Source: Comamonadaceae bacterium 2PF (GTDB lineage: Bacteria > Pseudomonadota > Gammaproteobacteria > Burkholderiales > Burkholderiaceae_C). From it: a DNA stretch of 32,240 bases. A model generated the notes under the pieces. That model made no database searches and had not been told where the DNA came from. It was given only the letters and a program-made list of their open reading frames with translations. The stretch lies in NCBI GenBank assembly GCA_005502875.1, contig SCMV01000046.1, forward strand, positions 1 through 32,240, in the 5' to 3' direction. Shown in pieces: positions 1-8,138 of the stretch (position 1 is the first letter of the stretch; each line of letters starts with the position of its first letter). The translations under genes were made by a program, and so were the position numbers.

Positions 1-64
1 GCTCCAGCACCATGCGCACGGCACGCTCACGGACTTCAGGTGAAAACTTGGCGGACTTCTTCAT
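1..64 (-). CDS. IS3-family transposase OrfA, N-terminal fragment (runs off the left edge)
   Basis: Reading the minus strand from an ATG at 64-62 gives a peptide beginning MKKSAKFSPEVRERAVRM, the typical N-terminus of the helix-turn-helix OrfA of IS3-family transposases. OrfA binds the element's ends, and a frameshift with orfB normally gives the full DDE transposase. Only 21 residues lie in the window, so the subgroup and intactness of the element cannot be judged. It is transcribed away from the broken protease gene. Confidence 0.75.
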   Translation of the reverse strand, partial: MKKSAKFSPEVRERAVRMVLE

Positions 65-112
65 GGCTCCATTCTCCAGTGTTGGAGCCTCCGCGAAACC
101 CGGGGCGCTTCA
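1..112 (-). mobile_element. one end of an IS3-family insertion sequence
   Basis: The minus strand carries the start of an IS3-type orfA, preceded by a leader of about 48 bases that ends in TGAAGCGCCCCGGG (complement of 112-99). A TGA-starting, GC-rich terminal repeat just upstream of orfA is the usual layout of IS3-family elements. The rest of the element lies left of the window. The outer end is placed at 112 because the subtilase reading frame becomes recognisable just after it. The exact terminal base and the target duplication cannot be confirmed without the other end. Confidence 0.75.
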
Positions 113-1323
113 TTTCGCCGTTCCCGGTTGGCATGTACGCCAACATCGCTGCTTATCAGGCTGCTGACGAGGATGTGCGTGAAGCGGCAGTGATGGCCGC
201 GATTGAAATGTCGAAGGCAACTCGGACCCTCCTCAGTCCCGCTGAATCGATCAACTCGCTCACTGTCGGTGCTGTGCACGCCGACCATGCGGATCCCGAC
301 CATACCGCGCCGCCGGATCCCTACCCTAACTTCGCCATGAGCAACCTAGCCTCCGCATTGGGCTTGGGTGTGAATCGCAGCGTGAAGCCCGACTTCTTGG
401 AGAAGGGCGGACGATTCGCTGTCGGTATGACTAACGTACGCGGTGGAGGACTTGAGGTACATGCACGTGCCAGCGCTCACTATGGACAGCAGGTCGCAAC
501 GCCATCACCCACTGGTCGATTAAACCGCCGCATGCTCACCTCCGGCACCAGCAACGCAGCTGCCCTTACGACCCGCTCTGCTCACTTCATCGCTGATGCG
601 CTGGATCACGTGTATCAGAACGATGACGAGAAGTGGTACACGCAGAAGACGCGCGCGGTGATGCTGAAGACACTGCTCGCTCATGGAGCATCCTGGGGCG
701 ACATTGGAGAAACGCTTGACGAGGCCTATCCGCCGCATGACCCCAGGAAGTGGTCTCCTCGTCGGAACACGATCACCCAGTTTCTGGGTTACGGCCAGCT
801 CGATACCTCGCGCGTGATAAGCGGCGATTCCAATCGCATCACGCTGCTCGCGCAGGACCTGATCCATGCGGAGCAGCGCCATGAGTACATCGTGCCCGTC
901 CCTGCATCAATGCTCAAAAACCAAGATGTGCGTACCGTCACGATTACCTTATCGTGGACGTGCCCGATGACCCATACGACGGCTGATCACCGTGCAGTAG
1001 TCCTCCAGCTCGTTGGTACCAAGAAAAACGCCAGCAGTTTCTGGGACGGTGTCGCTCGGACCCGCCGTGCACAGCCCAACGCGACGACGGCAGATCGAGG
1101 GACGTTGATCCACACGGTTCAGGAAGGAACAAAGAAGATGCTCGATGAGCAAGGTCGCCTGGTCATTTGTGTTCAGGCAATTTCAAAGCTGGGATTTGAG
1201 TTGGAGGACGTGCCGTACGCTCTCGCCATTACTTTAGAGGTGGAGCAGCAGACTCGCAGCCAGCTTTACACGGAAGTCGAGCAACTAGTCCGTGGCCGTA
1301 CGCGTAGCCGCATCGGCACCTAA
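113..1323 (+). pseudogene. subtilisin-like (S8) serine protease, C-terminal part, 5' end cut by the IS
   Basis: About 400 residues match the C-terminal half of an S8 protease. A segment reading LLSPAESINSLTVGAVHAD resembles the strand after the oxyanion-hole Asn. The catalytic-serine block LTSGTSNAAAL follows, with the Ser codon at 550-552. The Asp and His blocks of the triad are missing and should lie upstream of the insertion sequence. An open frame runs back to an ATG at 40, but its first codons are IS DNA, so that start is artificial. Similar proteases are often encoded beside an AAA ATPase in conflict islands (family knowledge), so a lost partner may lie left of the IS. The fragment cannot be catalytically complete unless the other half is separately expressed and assembles with it. 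The next gene starts 22 bp downstream and was probably its operon partner. Confidence 0.75.
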
Positions 1324-1345
1324 CTGCACATCCAAAAGGATAGAC

Positions 1346-2233
1346 ATGCCCACGTTCGACAAAAATGAGTCACTAGGTTCTCGGCACCAGGGCGACATTG
1401 CTGCTTACCTGCACTTGATCGGTGATAAAGAAGAAGCGCGTTTCTTCGTTCCAGACGCTGGGGGACAGGGGGCCGCGTTCTTTAGCCGTCCCTACGCATG
1501 CACGGGCATGGTGCTGGGATTTATCGCGCCCGGATCCTCAGCCAAAAAGATCACGGGCATCTCCACGGTCCAGGCTGACCGTTCGTTGGTCGGTCAGCGC
1601 ATCAAGATCACCCTCGACAAGTTCTTCGTTGCAAAGTACCCCGGCTACGGTCTGCATTCAGTACTGTGCCAGTTTTCCGGCAAGAACCAGGTGCCAGGTG
1701 AAACGGAAGAGTTGTCGTTCGCCATGAGGTTTGACGCGCGCGATAACTCAAGTCCAGCCATTGCAGGCGCCCCAATCTTTATGGGCCTCACGGTCGGGCC
1801 GGATGGCATCTCTTTCAAGGGCAAGACGGTGAACGTCAGAAACTCTGGGGACGACATGGTGATGGCCATCTTGGACACGCCAGCGTTCAAGAGCGGGCTG
1901 ACGCTGCTGAACACCGCTCAGCCCGCATTGAAGCCGTTGACAAGCTTGGCTACGGCGACTGTCAGCGCGATTGCCAAGCGGAACGAGAACGCTCAAATCC
2001 ATACCTTTGAACTCGGGCTCGATTTCGATGGAAGCGCGACATCGGCGCGACTACGCTATGGCTCCTACATTGTGGTGCAGACCGACGAGGGGAGCAATTG
2101 GGACTGGAGCGACTACGAGTGGAACGCCAACGGGATGGCGCTGCATCCGGCAGGAAAGCCAAGCGATTCGCCGGGCTTCAACTACATGGTGTTCGCTGTG
2201 TCACCGTTCTCGCCTGCGTCTACCGCCCCGTGA
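1346..2233 (+). CDS. hypothetical protein, predicted beta-rich, in operon with the broken protease
   Basis: A 295-residue protein whose family I do not recognise. The start is set at 1346 because AAAAGGA lies 5 bases upstream of the ATG. The frame stays open further upstream but overlaps the protease. The protein has no signal peptide, clear membrane segment or catalytic motif. The sequence alternates short hydrophobic strands with Gly/Asp/Asn turns, for example RIKITLDKFFVAKYPGYG, and a C-terminal part rich in Tyr and Trp (SNWDWSDYEW). This suggests a cytosolic beta-sandwich protein, possibly C2-like, but that is only an impression from residue pattern. Its place 22 bp after the S8 protease suggests it was a substrate, adaptor or regulator of that protease. 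The next gene begins about 200 bp later. Confidence 0.6.
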   Translation: MPTFDKNESLGSRHQGDIAAYLHLIGDKEEARFFVPDAGGQGAAFFSRPYACTGMVLGFIAPGSSAKKITGISTVQADRSLVGQRIKITLDKFFVAKYPGYGLHSVLCQFSGKNQVPGETEELSFAMRFDARDNSSPAIAGAPIFMGLTVGPDGISFKGKTVNVRNSGDDMVMAILDTPAFKSGLTLLNTAQPALKPLTSLATATVSAIAKRNENAQIHTFELGLDFDGSATSARLRYGSYIVVQTDEGSNWDWSDYEWNANGMALHPAGKPSDSPGFNYMVFAVSPFSPASTAP

Positions 2234-2439
2234 ATCTCGTCGCTGATCTCGGTCCATCAGGGGCGGAATTGGATGCAGGTTTACAACGGAGAGAGATGGT
2301 TGCTGGATGGAGTAGCCGTCGTTGTGAGGGGTTTTTGACCTTAGTGATTTGCCTATTGCTGGGGCGGTAGCCTTGGTGCCCAGTGCTGGGCTGGAGGCGG
2401 TGTTGGTGGCAGCCGAACTGGCAATAGAAGGTACGCCGC

Positions 2440-3546
2440 ATGCGGGCCGCCTCAGAGCAGGCGATCAAAACATTGCGAACGAATGCGACGCGATTGGCCA
2501 ATACGGCATGCTTGGCCAAAGAGCTGATAGGATCGAATAAACAGGTTTTAATTGAGAGCGGGTACTGTCTGCAAGGTGCTTCGAGTCGCCATGGCGGATA
2601 TTTGGCCGGTCTGCATTTCCGCCGAGGAATCAAGTTGGCTTTCCACGTCCCGCCCGCTCACGAGGAACTTTACGACCAGGTGGTCAGTCGGTTCCGAATG
2701 CTGCTGCGTCGGCACGTAATCACAGGTATCACCGACATCCGGCTCAATCTGTGGCTCAGGAACTTCGTCTCGCTCGAAGAGCAGTACCTGGCCGCGCGAG
2801 TGCTCGATAACCTGTCCTACCGCTCGCAGGCCATGGTCACGAGTGCGATCCAACACGTCAACGAGTGCGTGCTGCCATGTGAGCTCCGTCGGCGCGGCAT
2901 CGGCACCTTTGCCGACGTTGACGAACTCGTCGAGTCTCTCCGATTGGGAGACGCCATGCATCCGGTTCGCTTTGTCGCCGTTGATGGTGGGCATGAAACC
3001 CCCGGCAAGAGCGGTGCGGTCATCATTCGGCAGTTCCAACGCGATGGCGTCGCTAAGGCCTTGACGTGTAAGCCGGAGAATCTCGGCGCGTTGCCTGCCA
3101 CCGTGAAGTGCCTCGTTTTTGTCGATGACATGCTGGGGACGGGTAGGCAGTTCGCTGGATTCGCCGAGACCTATAAGCTCGATACCTATGCCGACTCGCA
3201 TGCAATCATTTACTGCCCTCTGATCGCACATCAGAAGGGGCTGGACAAGCTGGCCAAAAAATTTCCTTGGCTAACATTGTTGCCAGTAGAAGTCTTCGGC
3301 GCGGCCCACCAGTTCTATCGTGGAACAGCGCAGGACGCGACGCGATGGGCGATTGATGGTGTCAACCAACTTGATGAGGTCCGTGGCTTCGTGAAAGCGC
3401 TATGCGACAGACGAAGCATCCCTGCCACGACGCAGCACTCGCTAAACCTGCTGCTCGGTTTCGAACACGCTACGCCGAACAACTCGCTTCCACTGCTGTA
3501 CGCTGAGTCCTCGCAGTGGAACTACCTGCTGAAGCGCCAAACATGA
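2440..3546 (+). CDS. phosphoribosyltransferase-fold protein (PRTase-CE-like), first gene of a three-gene conflict operon
   Basis: A 368-residue protein. Residues 225-238 read LVFVDDMLGTGRQF, which matches the PRPP-binding loop of class I phosphoribosyltransferases with its paired Asp (229-230) and the TG turn. The final Thr common in that loop is Gln here. A preceding helical region (about 75-145, including EEQYLAARVLDNLSYRSQ) and a late strand-rich part complete the protein. It resembles PRTase-type proteins predicted to act in bacterial conflict systems beside ORC-like ATPases. Substrate and reaction are unknown, and a ligand-sensing role without catalysis is possible. The chosen ATG has AGAAGG upstream. 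A TTG at 2635 with GAGG 7 bases upstream is a credible alternative giving a protein 65 residues shorter. The stop overlaps the next start (ATGA), implying translational coupling. Confidence 0.7.
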   Translation: MRAASEQAIKTLRTNATRLANTACLAKELIGSNKQVLIESGYCLQGASSRHGGYLAGLHFRRGIKLAFHVPPAHEELYDQVVSRFRMLLRRHVITGITDIRLNLWLRNFVSLEEQYLAARVLDNLSYRSQAMVTSAIQHVNECVLPCELRRRGIGTFADVDELVESLRLGDAMHPVRFVAVDGGHETPGKSGAVIIRQFQRDGVAKALTCKPENLGALPATVKCLVFVDDMLGTGRQFAGFAETYKLDTYADSHAIIYCPLIAHQKGLDKLAKKFPWLTLLPVEVFGAAHQFYRGTAQDATRWAIDGVNQLDEVRGFVKALCDRRSIPATTQHSLNLLLGFEHATPNNSLPLLYAESSQWNYLLKRQT

Positions 3547-5552
3547 TCGCCGTATCCGAGCCGTTCCTCAAAATCCGGGCGGACGACTTCGCGCCTGAGT
3601 CGGTCTACAACGAGTTCATCGTTCCGCCTTTCAAGAACTGGATCAACGTGTTGCGCCATCCGCGGAGCGTGCGGATCATGGGCGGTCGCGGTTGTGGCAA
3701 GACGATGTTCGTTCGCTATTTTGGCCACCAGTCTTGGCTCAGCCTAGAGCGGACGGGGCTGACGGACGAGGATGCGCGAAATATTGGCCTGTACTTCCGA
3801 CCAGACACCGAGTTCTGCGGCCTTCTTTCGACTGAGTGGCTTGGCAAGCAGGAGGCCAGACTAGCGTTCTCGCACTATGTCGCCCTTAATCTTCTTGCAG
3901 ACGCTTGCTCCGCCGTCGAATCAATCAGCCGGGCGAATTTCGCTGACGGACAGATCGTGATGGGTGATCCGTTGATTGATCGCGGCCTGGCTAGCCTGCT
4001 GGACCTGACCGATCCTAACTTGAGCTCGCTACGGGATGTCATCGAGATGCGTCAGGTGGAGCTGGAGAGCTGGGTTCGCAACCCCAAGCGGGCGCCGCAG
4101 CCGAAGTTCGTTTCGTTCGCAACGGTACTGCCTCGTCTCGCCAGCGACCTGGAGCGTGCGAATCCGCGACTCAAGGGGTTGGCTTTTAAGGCGTTCATCG
4201 ACGAGTTCGAGAACCTGGCGGCTTCACATCGCGAGATCATCTGTGACGCGATAAAGCACCGCCGACCTCAGTTAGTCGTTCACATTGCGCATAAGAAAGA
4301 GGCTGTTAACGACTTTAAGACCAGCAGTGATGAGCGCGTTGTCGAGATTCACGACCTCAACACCTATGACCTCGAGGGCGAGTTCTCCGACACCAATGTG
4401 TTCAAACTGGTGGCCGCAGAGCTGCTATTGCTTAGGCTCCACCAAGCCGGACGGTCATTCGACTGTCCTGCGTTCGACCCTCAGAAGCTCCACGATGTCC
4501 GAGATCTCGCCTATCGGGCGCCGGCTAGTTACCGCGATCAAGTTTTGAAGTGCGTTCAGACGATCCTGCCGACGCCGACAGCAGCGGAGATCTCGGTGGG
4601 TGTGATGTCTGATGGCCCTTTACGGCGTCGCCTAACCGAGATGATCACCAAGGGGTTGATGCTGCACAGGGCTACTGCGCGATATAAGGCGGCTGACCTC
4701 ATCAAGGACGACAATCCCGCAAACGCGCAGGCGAGCATCGTTCTGGGCGCGCTACTCAATCGGAAGACGCAGGACGTCGATGCACTTGTCAGCGAGTTCA
4801 ACAATGCGACTGGTGGCGCGCATACCGGGCCGGATCCGTTTTTTAAGGTCGGTGGCTGGATTGACAACAATTTGAGGGGCTGCCTCTTCCACCTGTATGC
4901 GGGGCTGCCGCGACGTAGCAACATCAACTACGCAGGCTTTGATCGCTTCTGCGCCTTGGCGGATCCAAACCTCAGGTTCTTTCAGGCGCTGTGCCATGCG
5001 ACGCTGCGTTTGGCCGGGCAGGACTTTGCCATTCTGGGCGAGTTGCGCCAACAACCTATTGATATCGAGGTGCAGGCTGACGCTGCTAAGGTCGTGTCTG
5101 AGGATGTTTTCGCCGACGTGTTTCAGTTGGGAAGCAATGGCGCACATCTACTTGAGCTCGCTGGTCGACTCGGCAAGCTGTTTCAAGCCTACAACCGACG
5201 CGCCAGTCAGAGCGAACCGGAGATCAATCACTTCTCAATCAAGGCTTCGGATCGCGAGAAGTTGACGCCGGAGGCGGAAGCATTGCTTCGCCAGGCGAAG
5301 ATTTGGTCGGTACTCTACGAAGAGCAAGACACCAAGAACAAATCGGACTATGACATTGCGGCGACGGATCTCATCCTCAATCCGATCTATGCGCCGCACT
5401 TTCGGATCAGCTACCGCAAGAGGCGCAAGGTCACACTGCAGGCCGGTCATGTGGAGGTGATCCTTCGGCATTCACCAGCGCAGTTCGAGATGCTTCTCAA
5501 GGAGCTCGTCGATCCGAGTGATATGGCGCCCGATAACGACGAACTCTTCTGA
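3543..5552 (+). CDS. ORC/CDC6-like AAA-type P-loop ATPase
   Basis: A 669-residue protein. Walker A is GGRGCGKT at residues 47-54 and Walker B is AFIDEFENL with Asp220/Glu221. A hydrophobic strand, LVVHIAHKKE, follows where sensor 1 would be. The large C-terminal part (about 300-669) is helical with no recognised enzyme motif and may be a sensor or winged-helix region. The overall pattern fits the ORC-CDC6/STAND-like ATPases of conflict systems, which act as nucleotide-dependent switches or assembly platforms. A start at 3543 forms an ATGA overlap with the upstream gene. An in-frame ATG at 3516 would overlap by 31 bases and is less likely. The ATPase may sense a trigger and license the PRTase and the third protein, but this is inference from operon structure. 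Confidence 0.75.
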   Translation: MIAVSEPFLKIRADDFAPESVYNEFIVPPFKNWINVLRHPRSVRIMGGRGCGKTMFVRYFGHQSWLSLERTGLTDEDARNIGLYFRPDTEFCGLLSTEWLGKQEARLAFSHYVALNLLADACSAVESISRANFADGQIVMGDPLIDRGLASLLDLTDPNLSSLRDVIEMRQVELESWVRNPKRAPQPKFVSFATVLPRLASDLERANPRLKGLAFKAFIDEFENLAASHREIICDAIKHRRPQLVVHIAHKKEAVNDFKTSSDERVVEIHDLNTYDLEGEFSDTNVFKLVAAELLLLRLHQAGRSFDCPAFDPQKLHDVRDLAYRAPASYRDQVLKCVQTILPTPTAAEISVGVMSDGPLRRRLTEMITKGLMLHRATARYKAADLIKDDNPANAQASIVLGALLNRKTQDVDALVSEFNNATGGAHTGPDPFFKVGGWIDNNLRGCLFHLYAGLPRRSNINYAGFDRFCALADPNLRFFQALCHATLRLAGQDFAILGELRQQPIDIEVQADAAKVVSEDVFADVFQLGSNGAHLLELAGRLGKLFQAYNRRASQSEPEINHFSIKASDREKLTPEAEALLRQAKIWSVLYEEQDTKNKSDYDIAATDLILNPIYAPHFRISYRKRRKVTLQAGHVEVILRHSPAQFEMLLKELVDPSDMAPDNDELF

Positions 5553-5558
5553 CTCGCC

Positions 5559-6482
5559 ATGAAGTTCACCAGACAAGACGTGGTGTCGGAGACTGAGGCG
5601 CGAGCGCTGGGTCCGTTCGACCTAGCGTTCTTTGGACGCGCGGACCTCGACGACCGCAGCAAGCATTCGAGCGAGCTCTGTGCAGCAATTTCCAAGTGCC
5701 AACTGCAGGTTCGTTACGATCCCGAGAAATTTGAGCTTACTGTTGGCAGCAAGGTCTACAGCATCCACGATCTCGAGGATATTCCCCGTGACCTCCGAGC
5801 TGAATCGATCGTGCTCGACGCTACTACTCTCGAGTTCCCGGAGATCTTGTATATCCTTCACGCATATCACACCCTCGAAAAGGAAAGTAGACCCGCGTGT
5901 GGGTTTATGTACGTGGAACCCGCGTCCTACACGCCAAAGGAAGACGCCTCAGCCGCCGTCAACGGTAACGCATTCGACCTCACGTCGAACTTCCGGCCAC
6001 GCAAGCCGTTGCCGCCATACACGATGATGCTGAGCGCAAAGACGAAGGCCCACCTGATCGGCTTTCTCGGTTTCGAGGGTAACCGAGTACGGCATGTTCT
6101 CGAGGATGAAGATGGGGCTTTCTACAAGAAGGTCACCATCGTATTTGGTGTTCCGCCATTCCAGCCGACATGGGATCTTCACTCGCTATTGGCAAACGCC
6201 AGGCTGCTTGAGCCGGACAACACAGATGTCATGTTCTGCGGCGCCAACAACCCTCGTTCTGCGTACCGACTGCTGGAAGAGATCCATGCTGGCGCACCTG
6301 TAAGCGGGCTGGATCGACTGGCTGTCGCTCCCTTTGGAACGAAGCCCATGGCGCTTGGAACGGCGCTCTACTGCCTCGAGAACTCGAAGATTCGACCCCT
6401 CTACGATTTCCCCGAGCGTAAGCCCGGGCGTACGCAGGGCGTGCATCGACGACACTGGTACGCGATCGATTGGCGTTCGTAG
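5559..6482 (+). CDS. hypothetical two-part protein, probably Rossmann-like, third gene of the PRTase-ORC operon
   Basis: A 307-residue protein with no family name I can give. The N-terminal half contains a strand-helix run (ESIVLDATTLEFPEILYIL, about residues 83-101) like an alpha/beta sheet core. The C-terminal half has LIGFLGFEGNRV, then VTIVFGVPPFQPTW, then APFGTKPMALGTALYCL, then LYDFPERKPGRTQG. Gly-rich turns after hydrophobic strands suggest ligand binding in a Rossmann-type fold. It starts 6 bases after the ATPase stop with no clear ribosome site, so it is probably translated by re-initiation and made together with it. It could be a nucleotide-processing or ligand-sensing partner of the PRTase. 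It ends 20 bp from the convergent methyltransferase, with no visible terminator between. Confidence 0.55.
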   Translation: MKFTRQDVVSETEARALGPFDLAFFGRADLDDRSKHSSELCAAISKCQLQVRYDPEKFELTVGSKVYSIHDLEDIPRDLRAESIVLDATTLEFPEILYILHAYHTLEKESRPACGFMYVEPASYTPKEDASAAVNGNAFDLTSNFRPRKPLPPYTMMLSAKTKAHLIGFLGFEGNRVRHVLEDEDGAFYKKVTIVFGVPPFQPTWDLHSLLANARLLEPDNTDVMFCGANNPRSAYRLLEEIHAGAPVSGLDRLAVAPFGTKPMALGTALYCLENSKIRPLYDFPERKPGRTQGVHRRHWYAIDWRS

Positions 6483-6502
6483 CTGTTCAACTCGGGGAGA
6501 TG

Positions 6503-7705
6503 TCACCCCGGTATGGGCATCTTCAGGAGGGTGCTCACGGTGAGATGCTTGGCGCAGGAGCCGGTTGCGGCAGCCTGGCGCCACTTGGCGCCAGCGTCGC
6601 TTGTCATCCATTGTGCTACCCGCTCTCGGTGGGGGCGCGGTACCTGGATGCGGTAGACGGCTTCCGTGTAGTGCCGGCGGCCCGAAGCCACGATGGCGTG
6701 CCTATCTAGGCAGCGTGTTCCCACGCGTGCAATCAGTATGTCGCCGGGCTGGGCAAAGTTGAAGCCTTGGACCGCTGCGTTATCGAATCGCACCTTCGAG
6801 TGCGCCCGGGGCAAGTCGGAAGTGTGGAAGCTGCTGATCTGCAACTCATCGAACTGTGCCTTCGTGCGGCTGCCTCTGACAATGTTTGCGCCGAGTTCGG
6901 ACAGCAACGAGGTGCGCGAGGACTCGCAAAGCGCGCGGTTCATCTCGGTGAACTCATGAAAGGCGAAGTCAAGCCTGTCGATCGCGGCTTCCGGGAGCAC
7001 TTCCGCGCTTGACTCGACTTCGAGTGAACCTGCGGCGAGTCTGCCAACCGTCACACTGCGGCATGCGGTCTTGCCGAAGCGTGCAATGAGCAGATAGGAC
7101 TGCACCTGGGCCTTCCAGCCAAACATGCGTTCGGGTAGCTCGTAGCACTCGACTTCCGACGCCGTCTGGATCAGATTGAAACGGAAGGCTCGCAGGCGCG
7201 AATCCTCGGCCATGGACGATGCGACTACGAAGGCCGCTTCGCCACCTTGCTTGAGCCGAGACAGCGATTCGAGTACGAAGTAGAGATCGAGCGGAACCCA
7301 GGGTGCCGACAGCTCCAGGCCTGGGCACAGGCTCATGATGCGATCACGGCATGCCTCACCGAGTGCATGAAGGCCAAACGGAGGGTTGCCGACCGTGCGA
7401 TCGAAGCGCTGATCGCCAAGCAGTTGAGTCAGCGTCGCCGGCGACAACACGTCGCCCATCTCTACACGCAGTGCATTTCGTTTGGGCGCAAGTGCAGCCA
7501 ACTTGGAATCGATTTCGACGCCCAAGTAGCTGGATGCGCTGCGCACGTCTATACAGGCTTCAGCAATCCGCCCGGTGCCGACACCAAGTTCTAGCCACGA
7601 ACCACTCGTCCCGGTTAGGTGCTTTGCCAGGCAATCGGCAAGCTCGGCCGGTGTCAGTACTTGGCCTCGGATTTTGCGTTGCGACTTAGTCAGGCGGTAT
7701 CGCAT
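6503..7705 (-). CDS. adenine-specific (N6) DNA methyltransferase with C-terminal target-recognition domain
   Basis: A 400-residue protein. QVLTPAELADCLAKHL near the N-terminus fits motif X. LELGVGTGR (residues 38-46) is the SAM-binding motif I, and NPPF (107-110) is the catalytic motif IV of N6-adenine methyltransferases. From about residue 260 the protein resembles a target-recognition domain of type I S subunits or type IIG enzymes, including GDILIARVGTRCLDRHAI. Methylation and sequence recognition are therefore on one chain. No nuclease motif is seen in it or beside it, so it is either a solitary methyltransferase or the survivor of a restriction-modification system. An XRE-type regulator is encoded divergently 55 bp away and may control it. 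No strong ribosome site precedes the ATG, so the exact start is uncertain. Confidence 0.85.
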   Translation of the reverse strand: MRYRLTKSQRKIRGQVLTPAELADCLAKHLTGTSGSWLELGVGTGRIAEACIDVRSASSYLGVEIDSKLAALAPKRNALRVEMGDVLSPATLTQLLGDQRFDRTVGNPPFGLHALGEACRDRIMSLCPGLELSAPWVPLDLYFVLESLSRLKQGGEAAFVVASSMAEDSRLRAFRFNLIQTASEVECYELPERMFGWKAQVQSYLLIARFGKTACRSVTVGRLAAGSLEVESSAEVLPEAAIDRLDFAFHEFTEMNRALCESSRTSLLSELGANIVRGSRTKAQFDELQISSFHTSDLPRAHSKVRFDNAAVQGFNFAQPGDILIARVGTRCLDRHAIVASGRRHYTEAVYRIQVPRPHRERVAQWMTSDAGAKWRQAAATGSCAKHLTVSTLLKMPIPG

Positions 7706-7760
7706 GGTCGGCGCTGTGTGGTGTTGATGTTTGAGCAGATGGTCTGTAGCATATGCGATT

Positions 7761-8138
7761 ATGCCTAGAATTGCAACGGAACAAACGACTGAAACGATCC
7801 TGGCGCGACACGCACTGCTGGCCTATCTCGGTGAGCCTGGGCGCACGCAAGTAGCTCTATCCAGGGAATCTGGAGTTGCTCAGCCTACGATCTCTAAGTT
7901 CCTGTCGGGGCGCATCAAGTCCTTGACTCCGGATGTGCGTGCAGTCATGAGGGTTGCCAATATCGGCATAAATGAAGCTGGAGCTAGGCTTAGCGACGAT
8001 CCTCGAATTCAGCACGCGCTAGGCACAGCATGGGATGGCACGGAGATGGGTACGAAGTTGCTTGTACGCGCCATCGAAGCGTTGGGGCCCGTGCTCCGCG
8101 ACATGACTTCGCAGAATCTTGGGGGCGGTGGCCCATAG
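7761..8138 (+). CDS. XRE/Cro-type helix-turn-helix regulator
   Basis: A 125-residue protein. Residues around 25-60 read GRTQVALSRESGVAQPTISKF followed by LSGR, a clear Cro/CI-type helix-turn-helix in which VAQPTISKF is the recognition helix. The C-terminal half shows no catalytic motif and is probably for oligomerisation. The ATG at 7761 is chosen over an upstream in-frame TTG at 7731 because the extra ten residues look unstructured. It is divergent from the methyltransferase and shares a 55-bp promoter gap with it, so it may repress that gene and itself. Downstream lie about 380 bases without genes. Confidence 0.7.
   Translation: MPRIATEQTTETILARHALLAYLGEPGRTQVALSRESGVAQPTISKFLSGRIKSLTPDVRAVMRVANIGINEAGARLSDDPRIQHALGTAWDGTEMGTKLLVRAIEALGPVLRDMTSQNLGGGGP

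Noticed and set aside
2349..2540. Short plus-strand open frame before the PRTase gene
   Set aside because: Overlaps the PRTase start in another frame, has no motif or good ribosome site, and ends after 63 codons.
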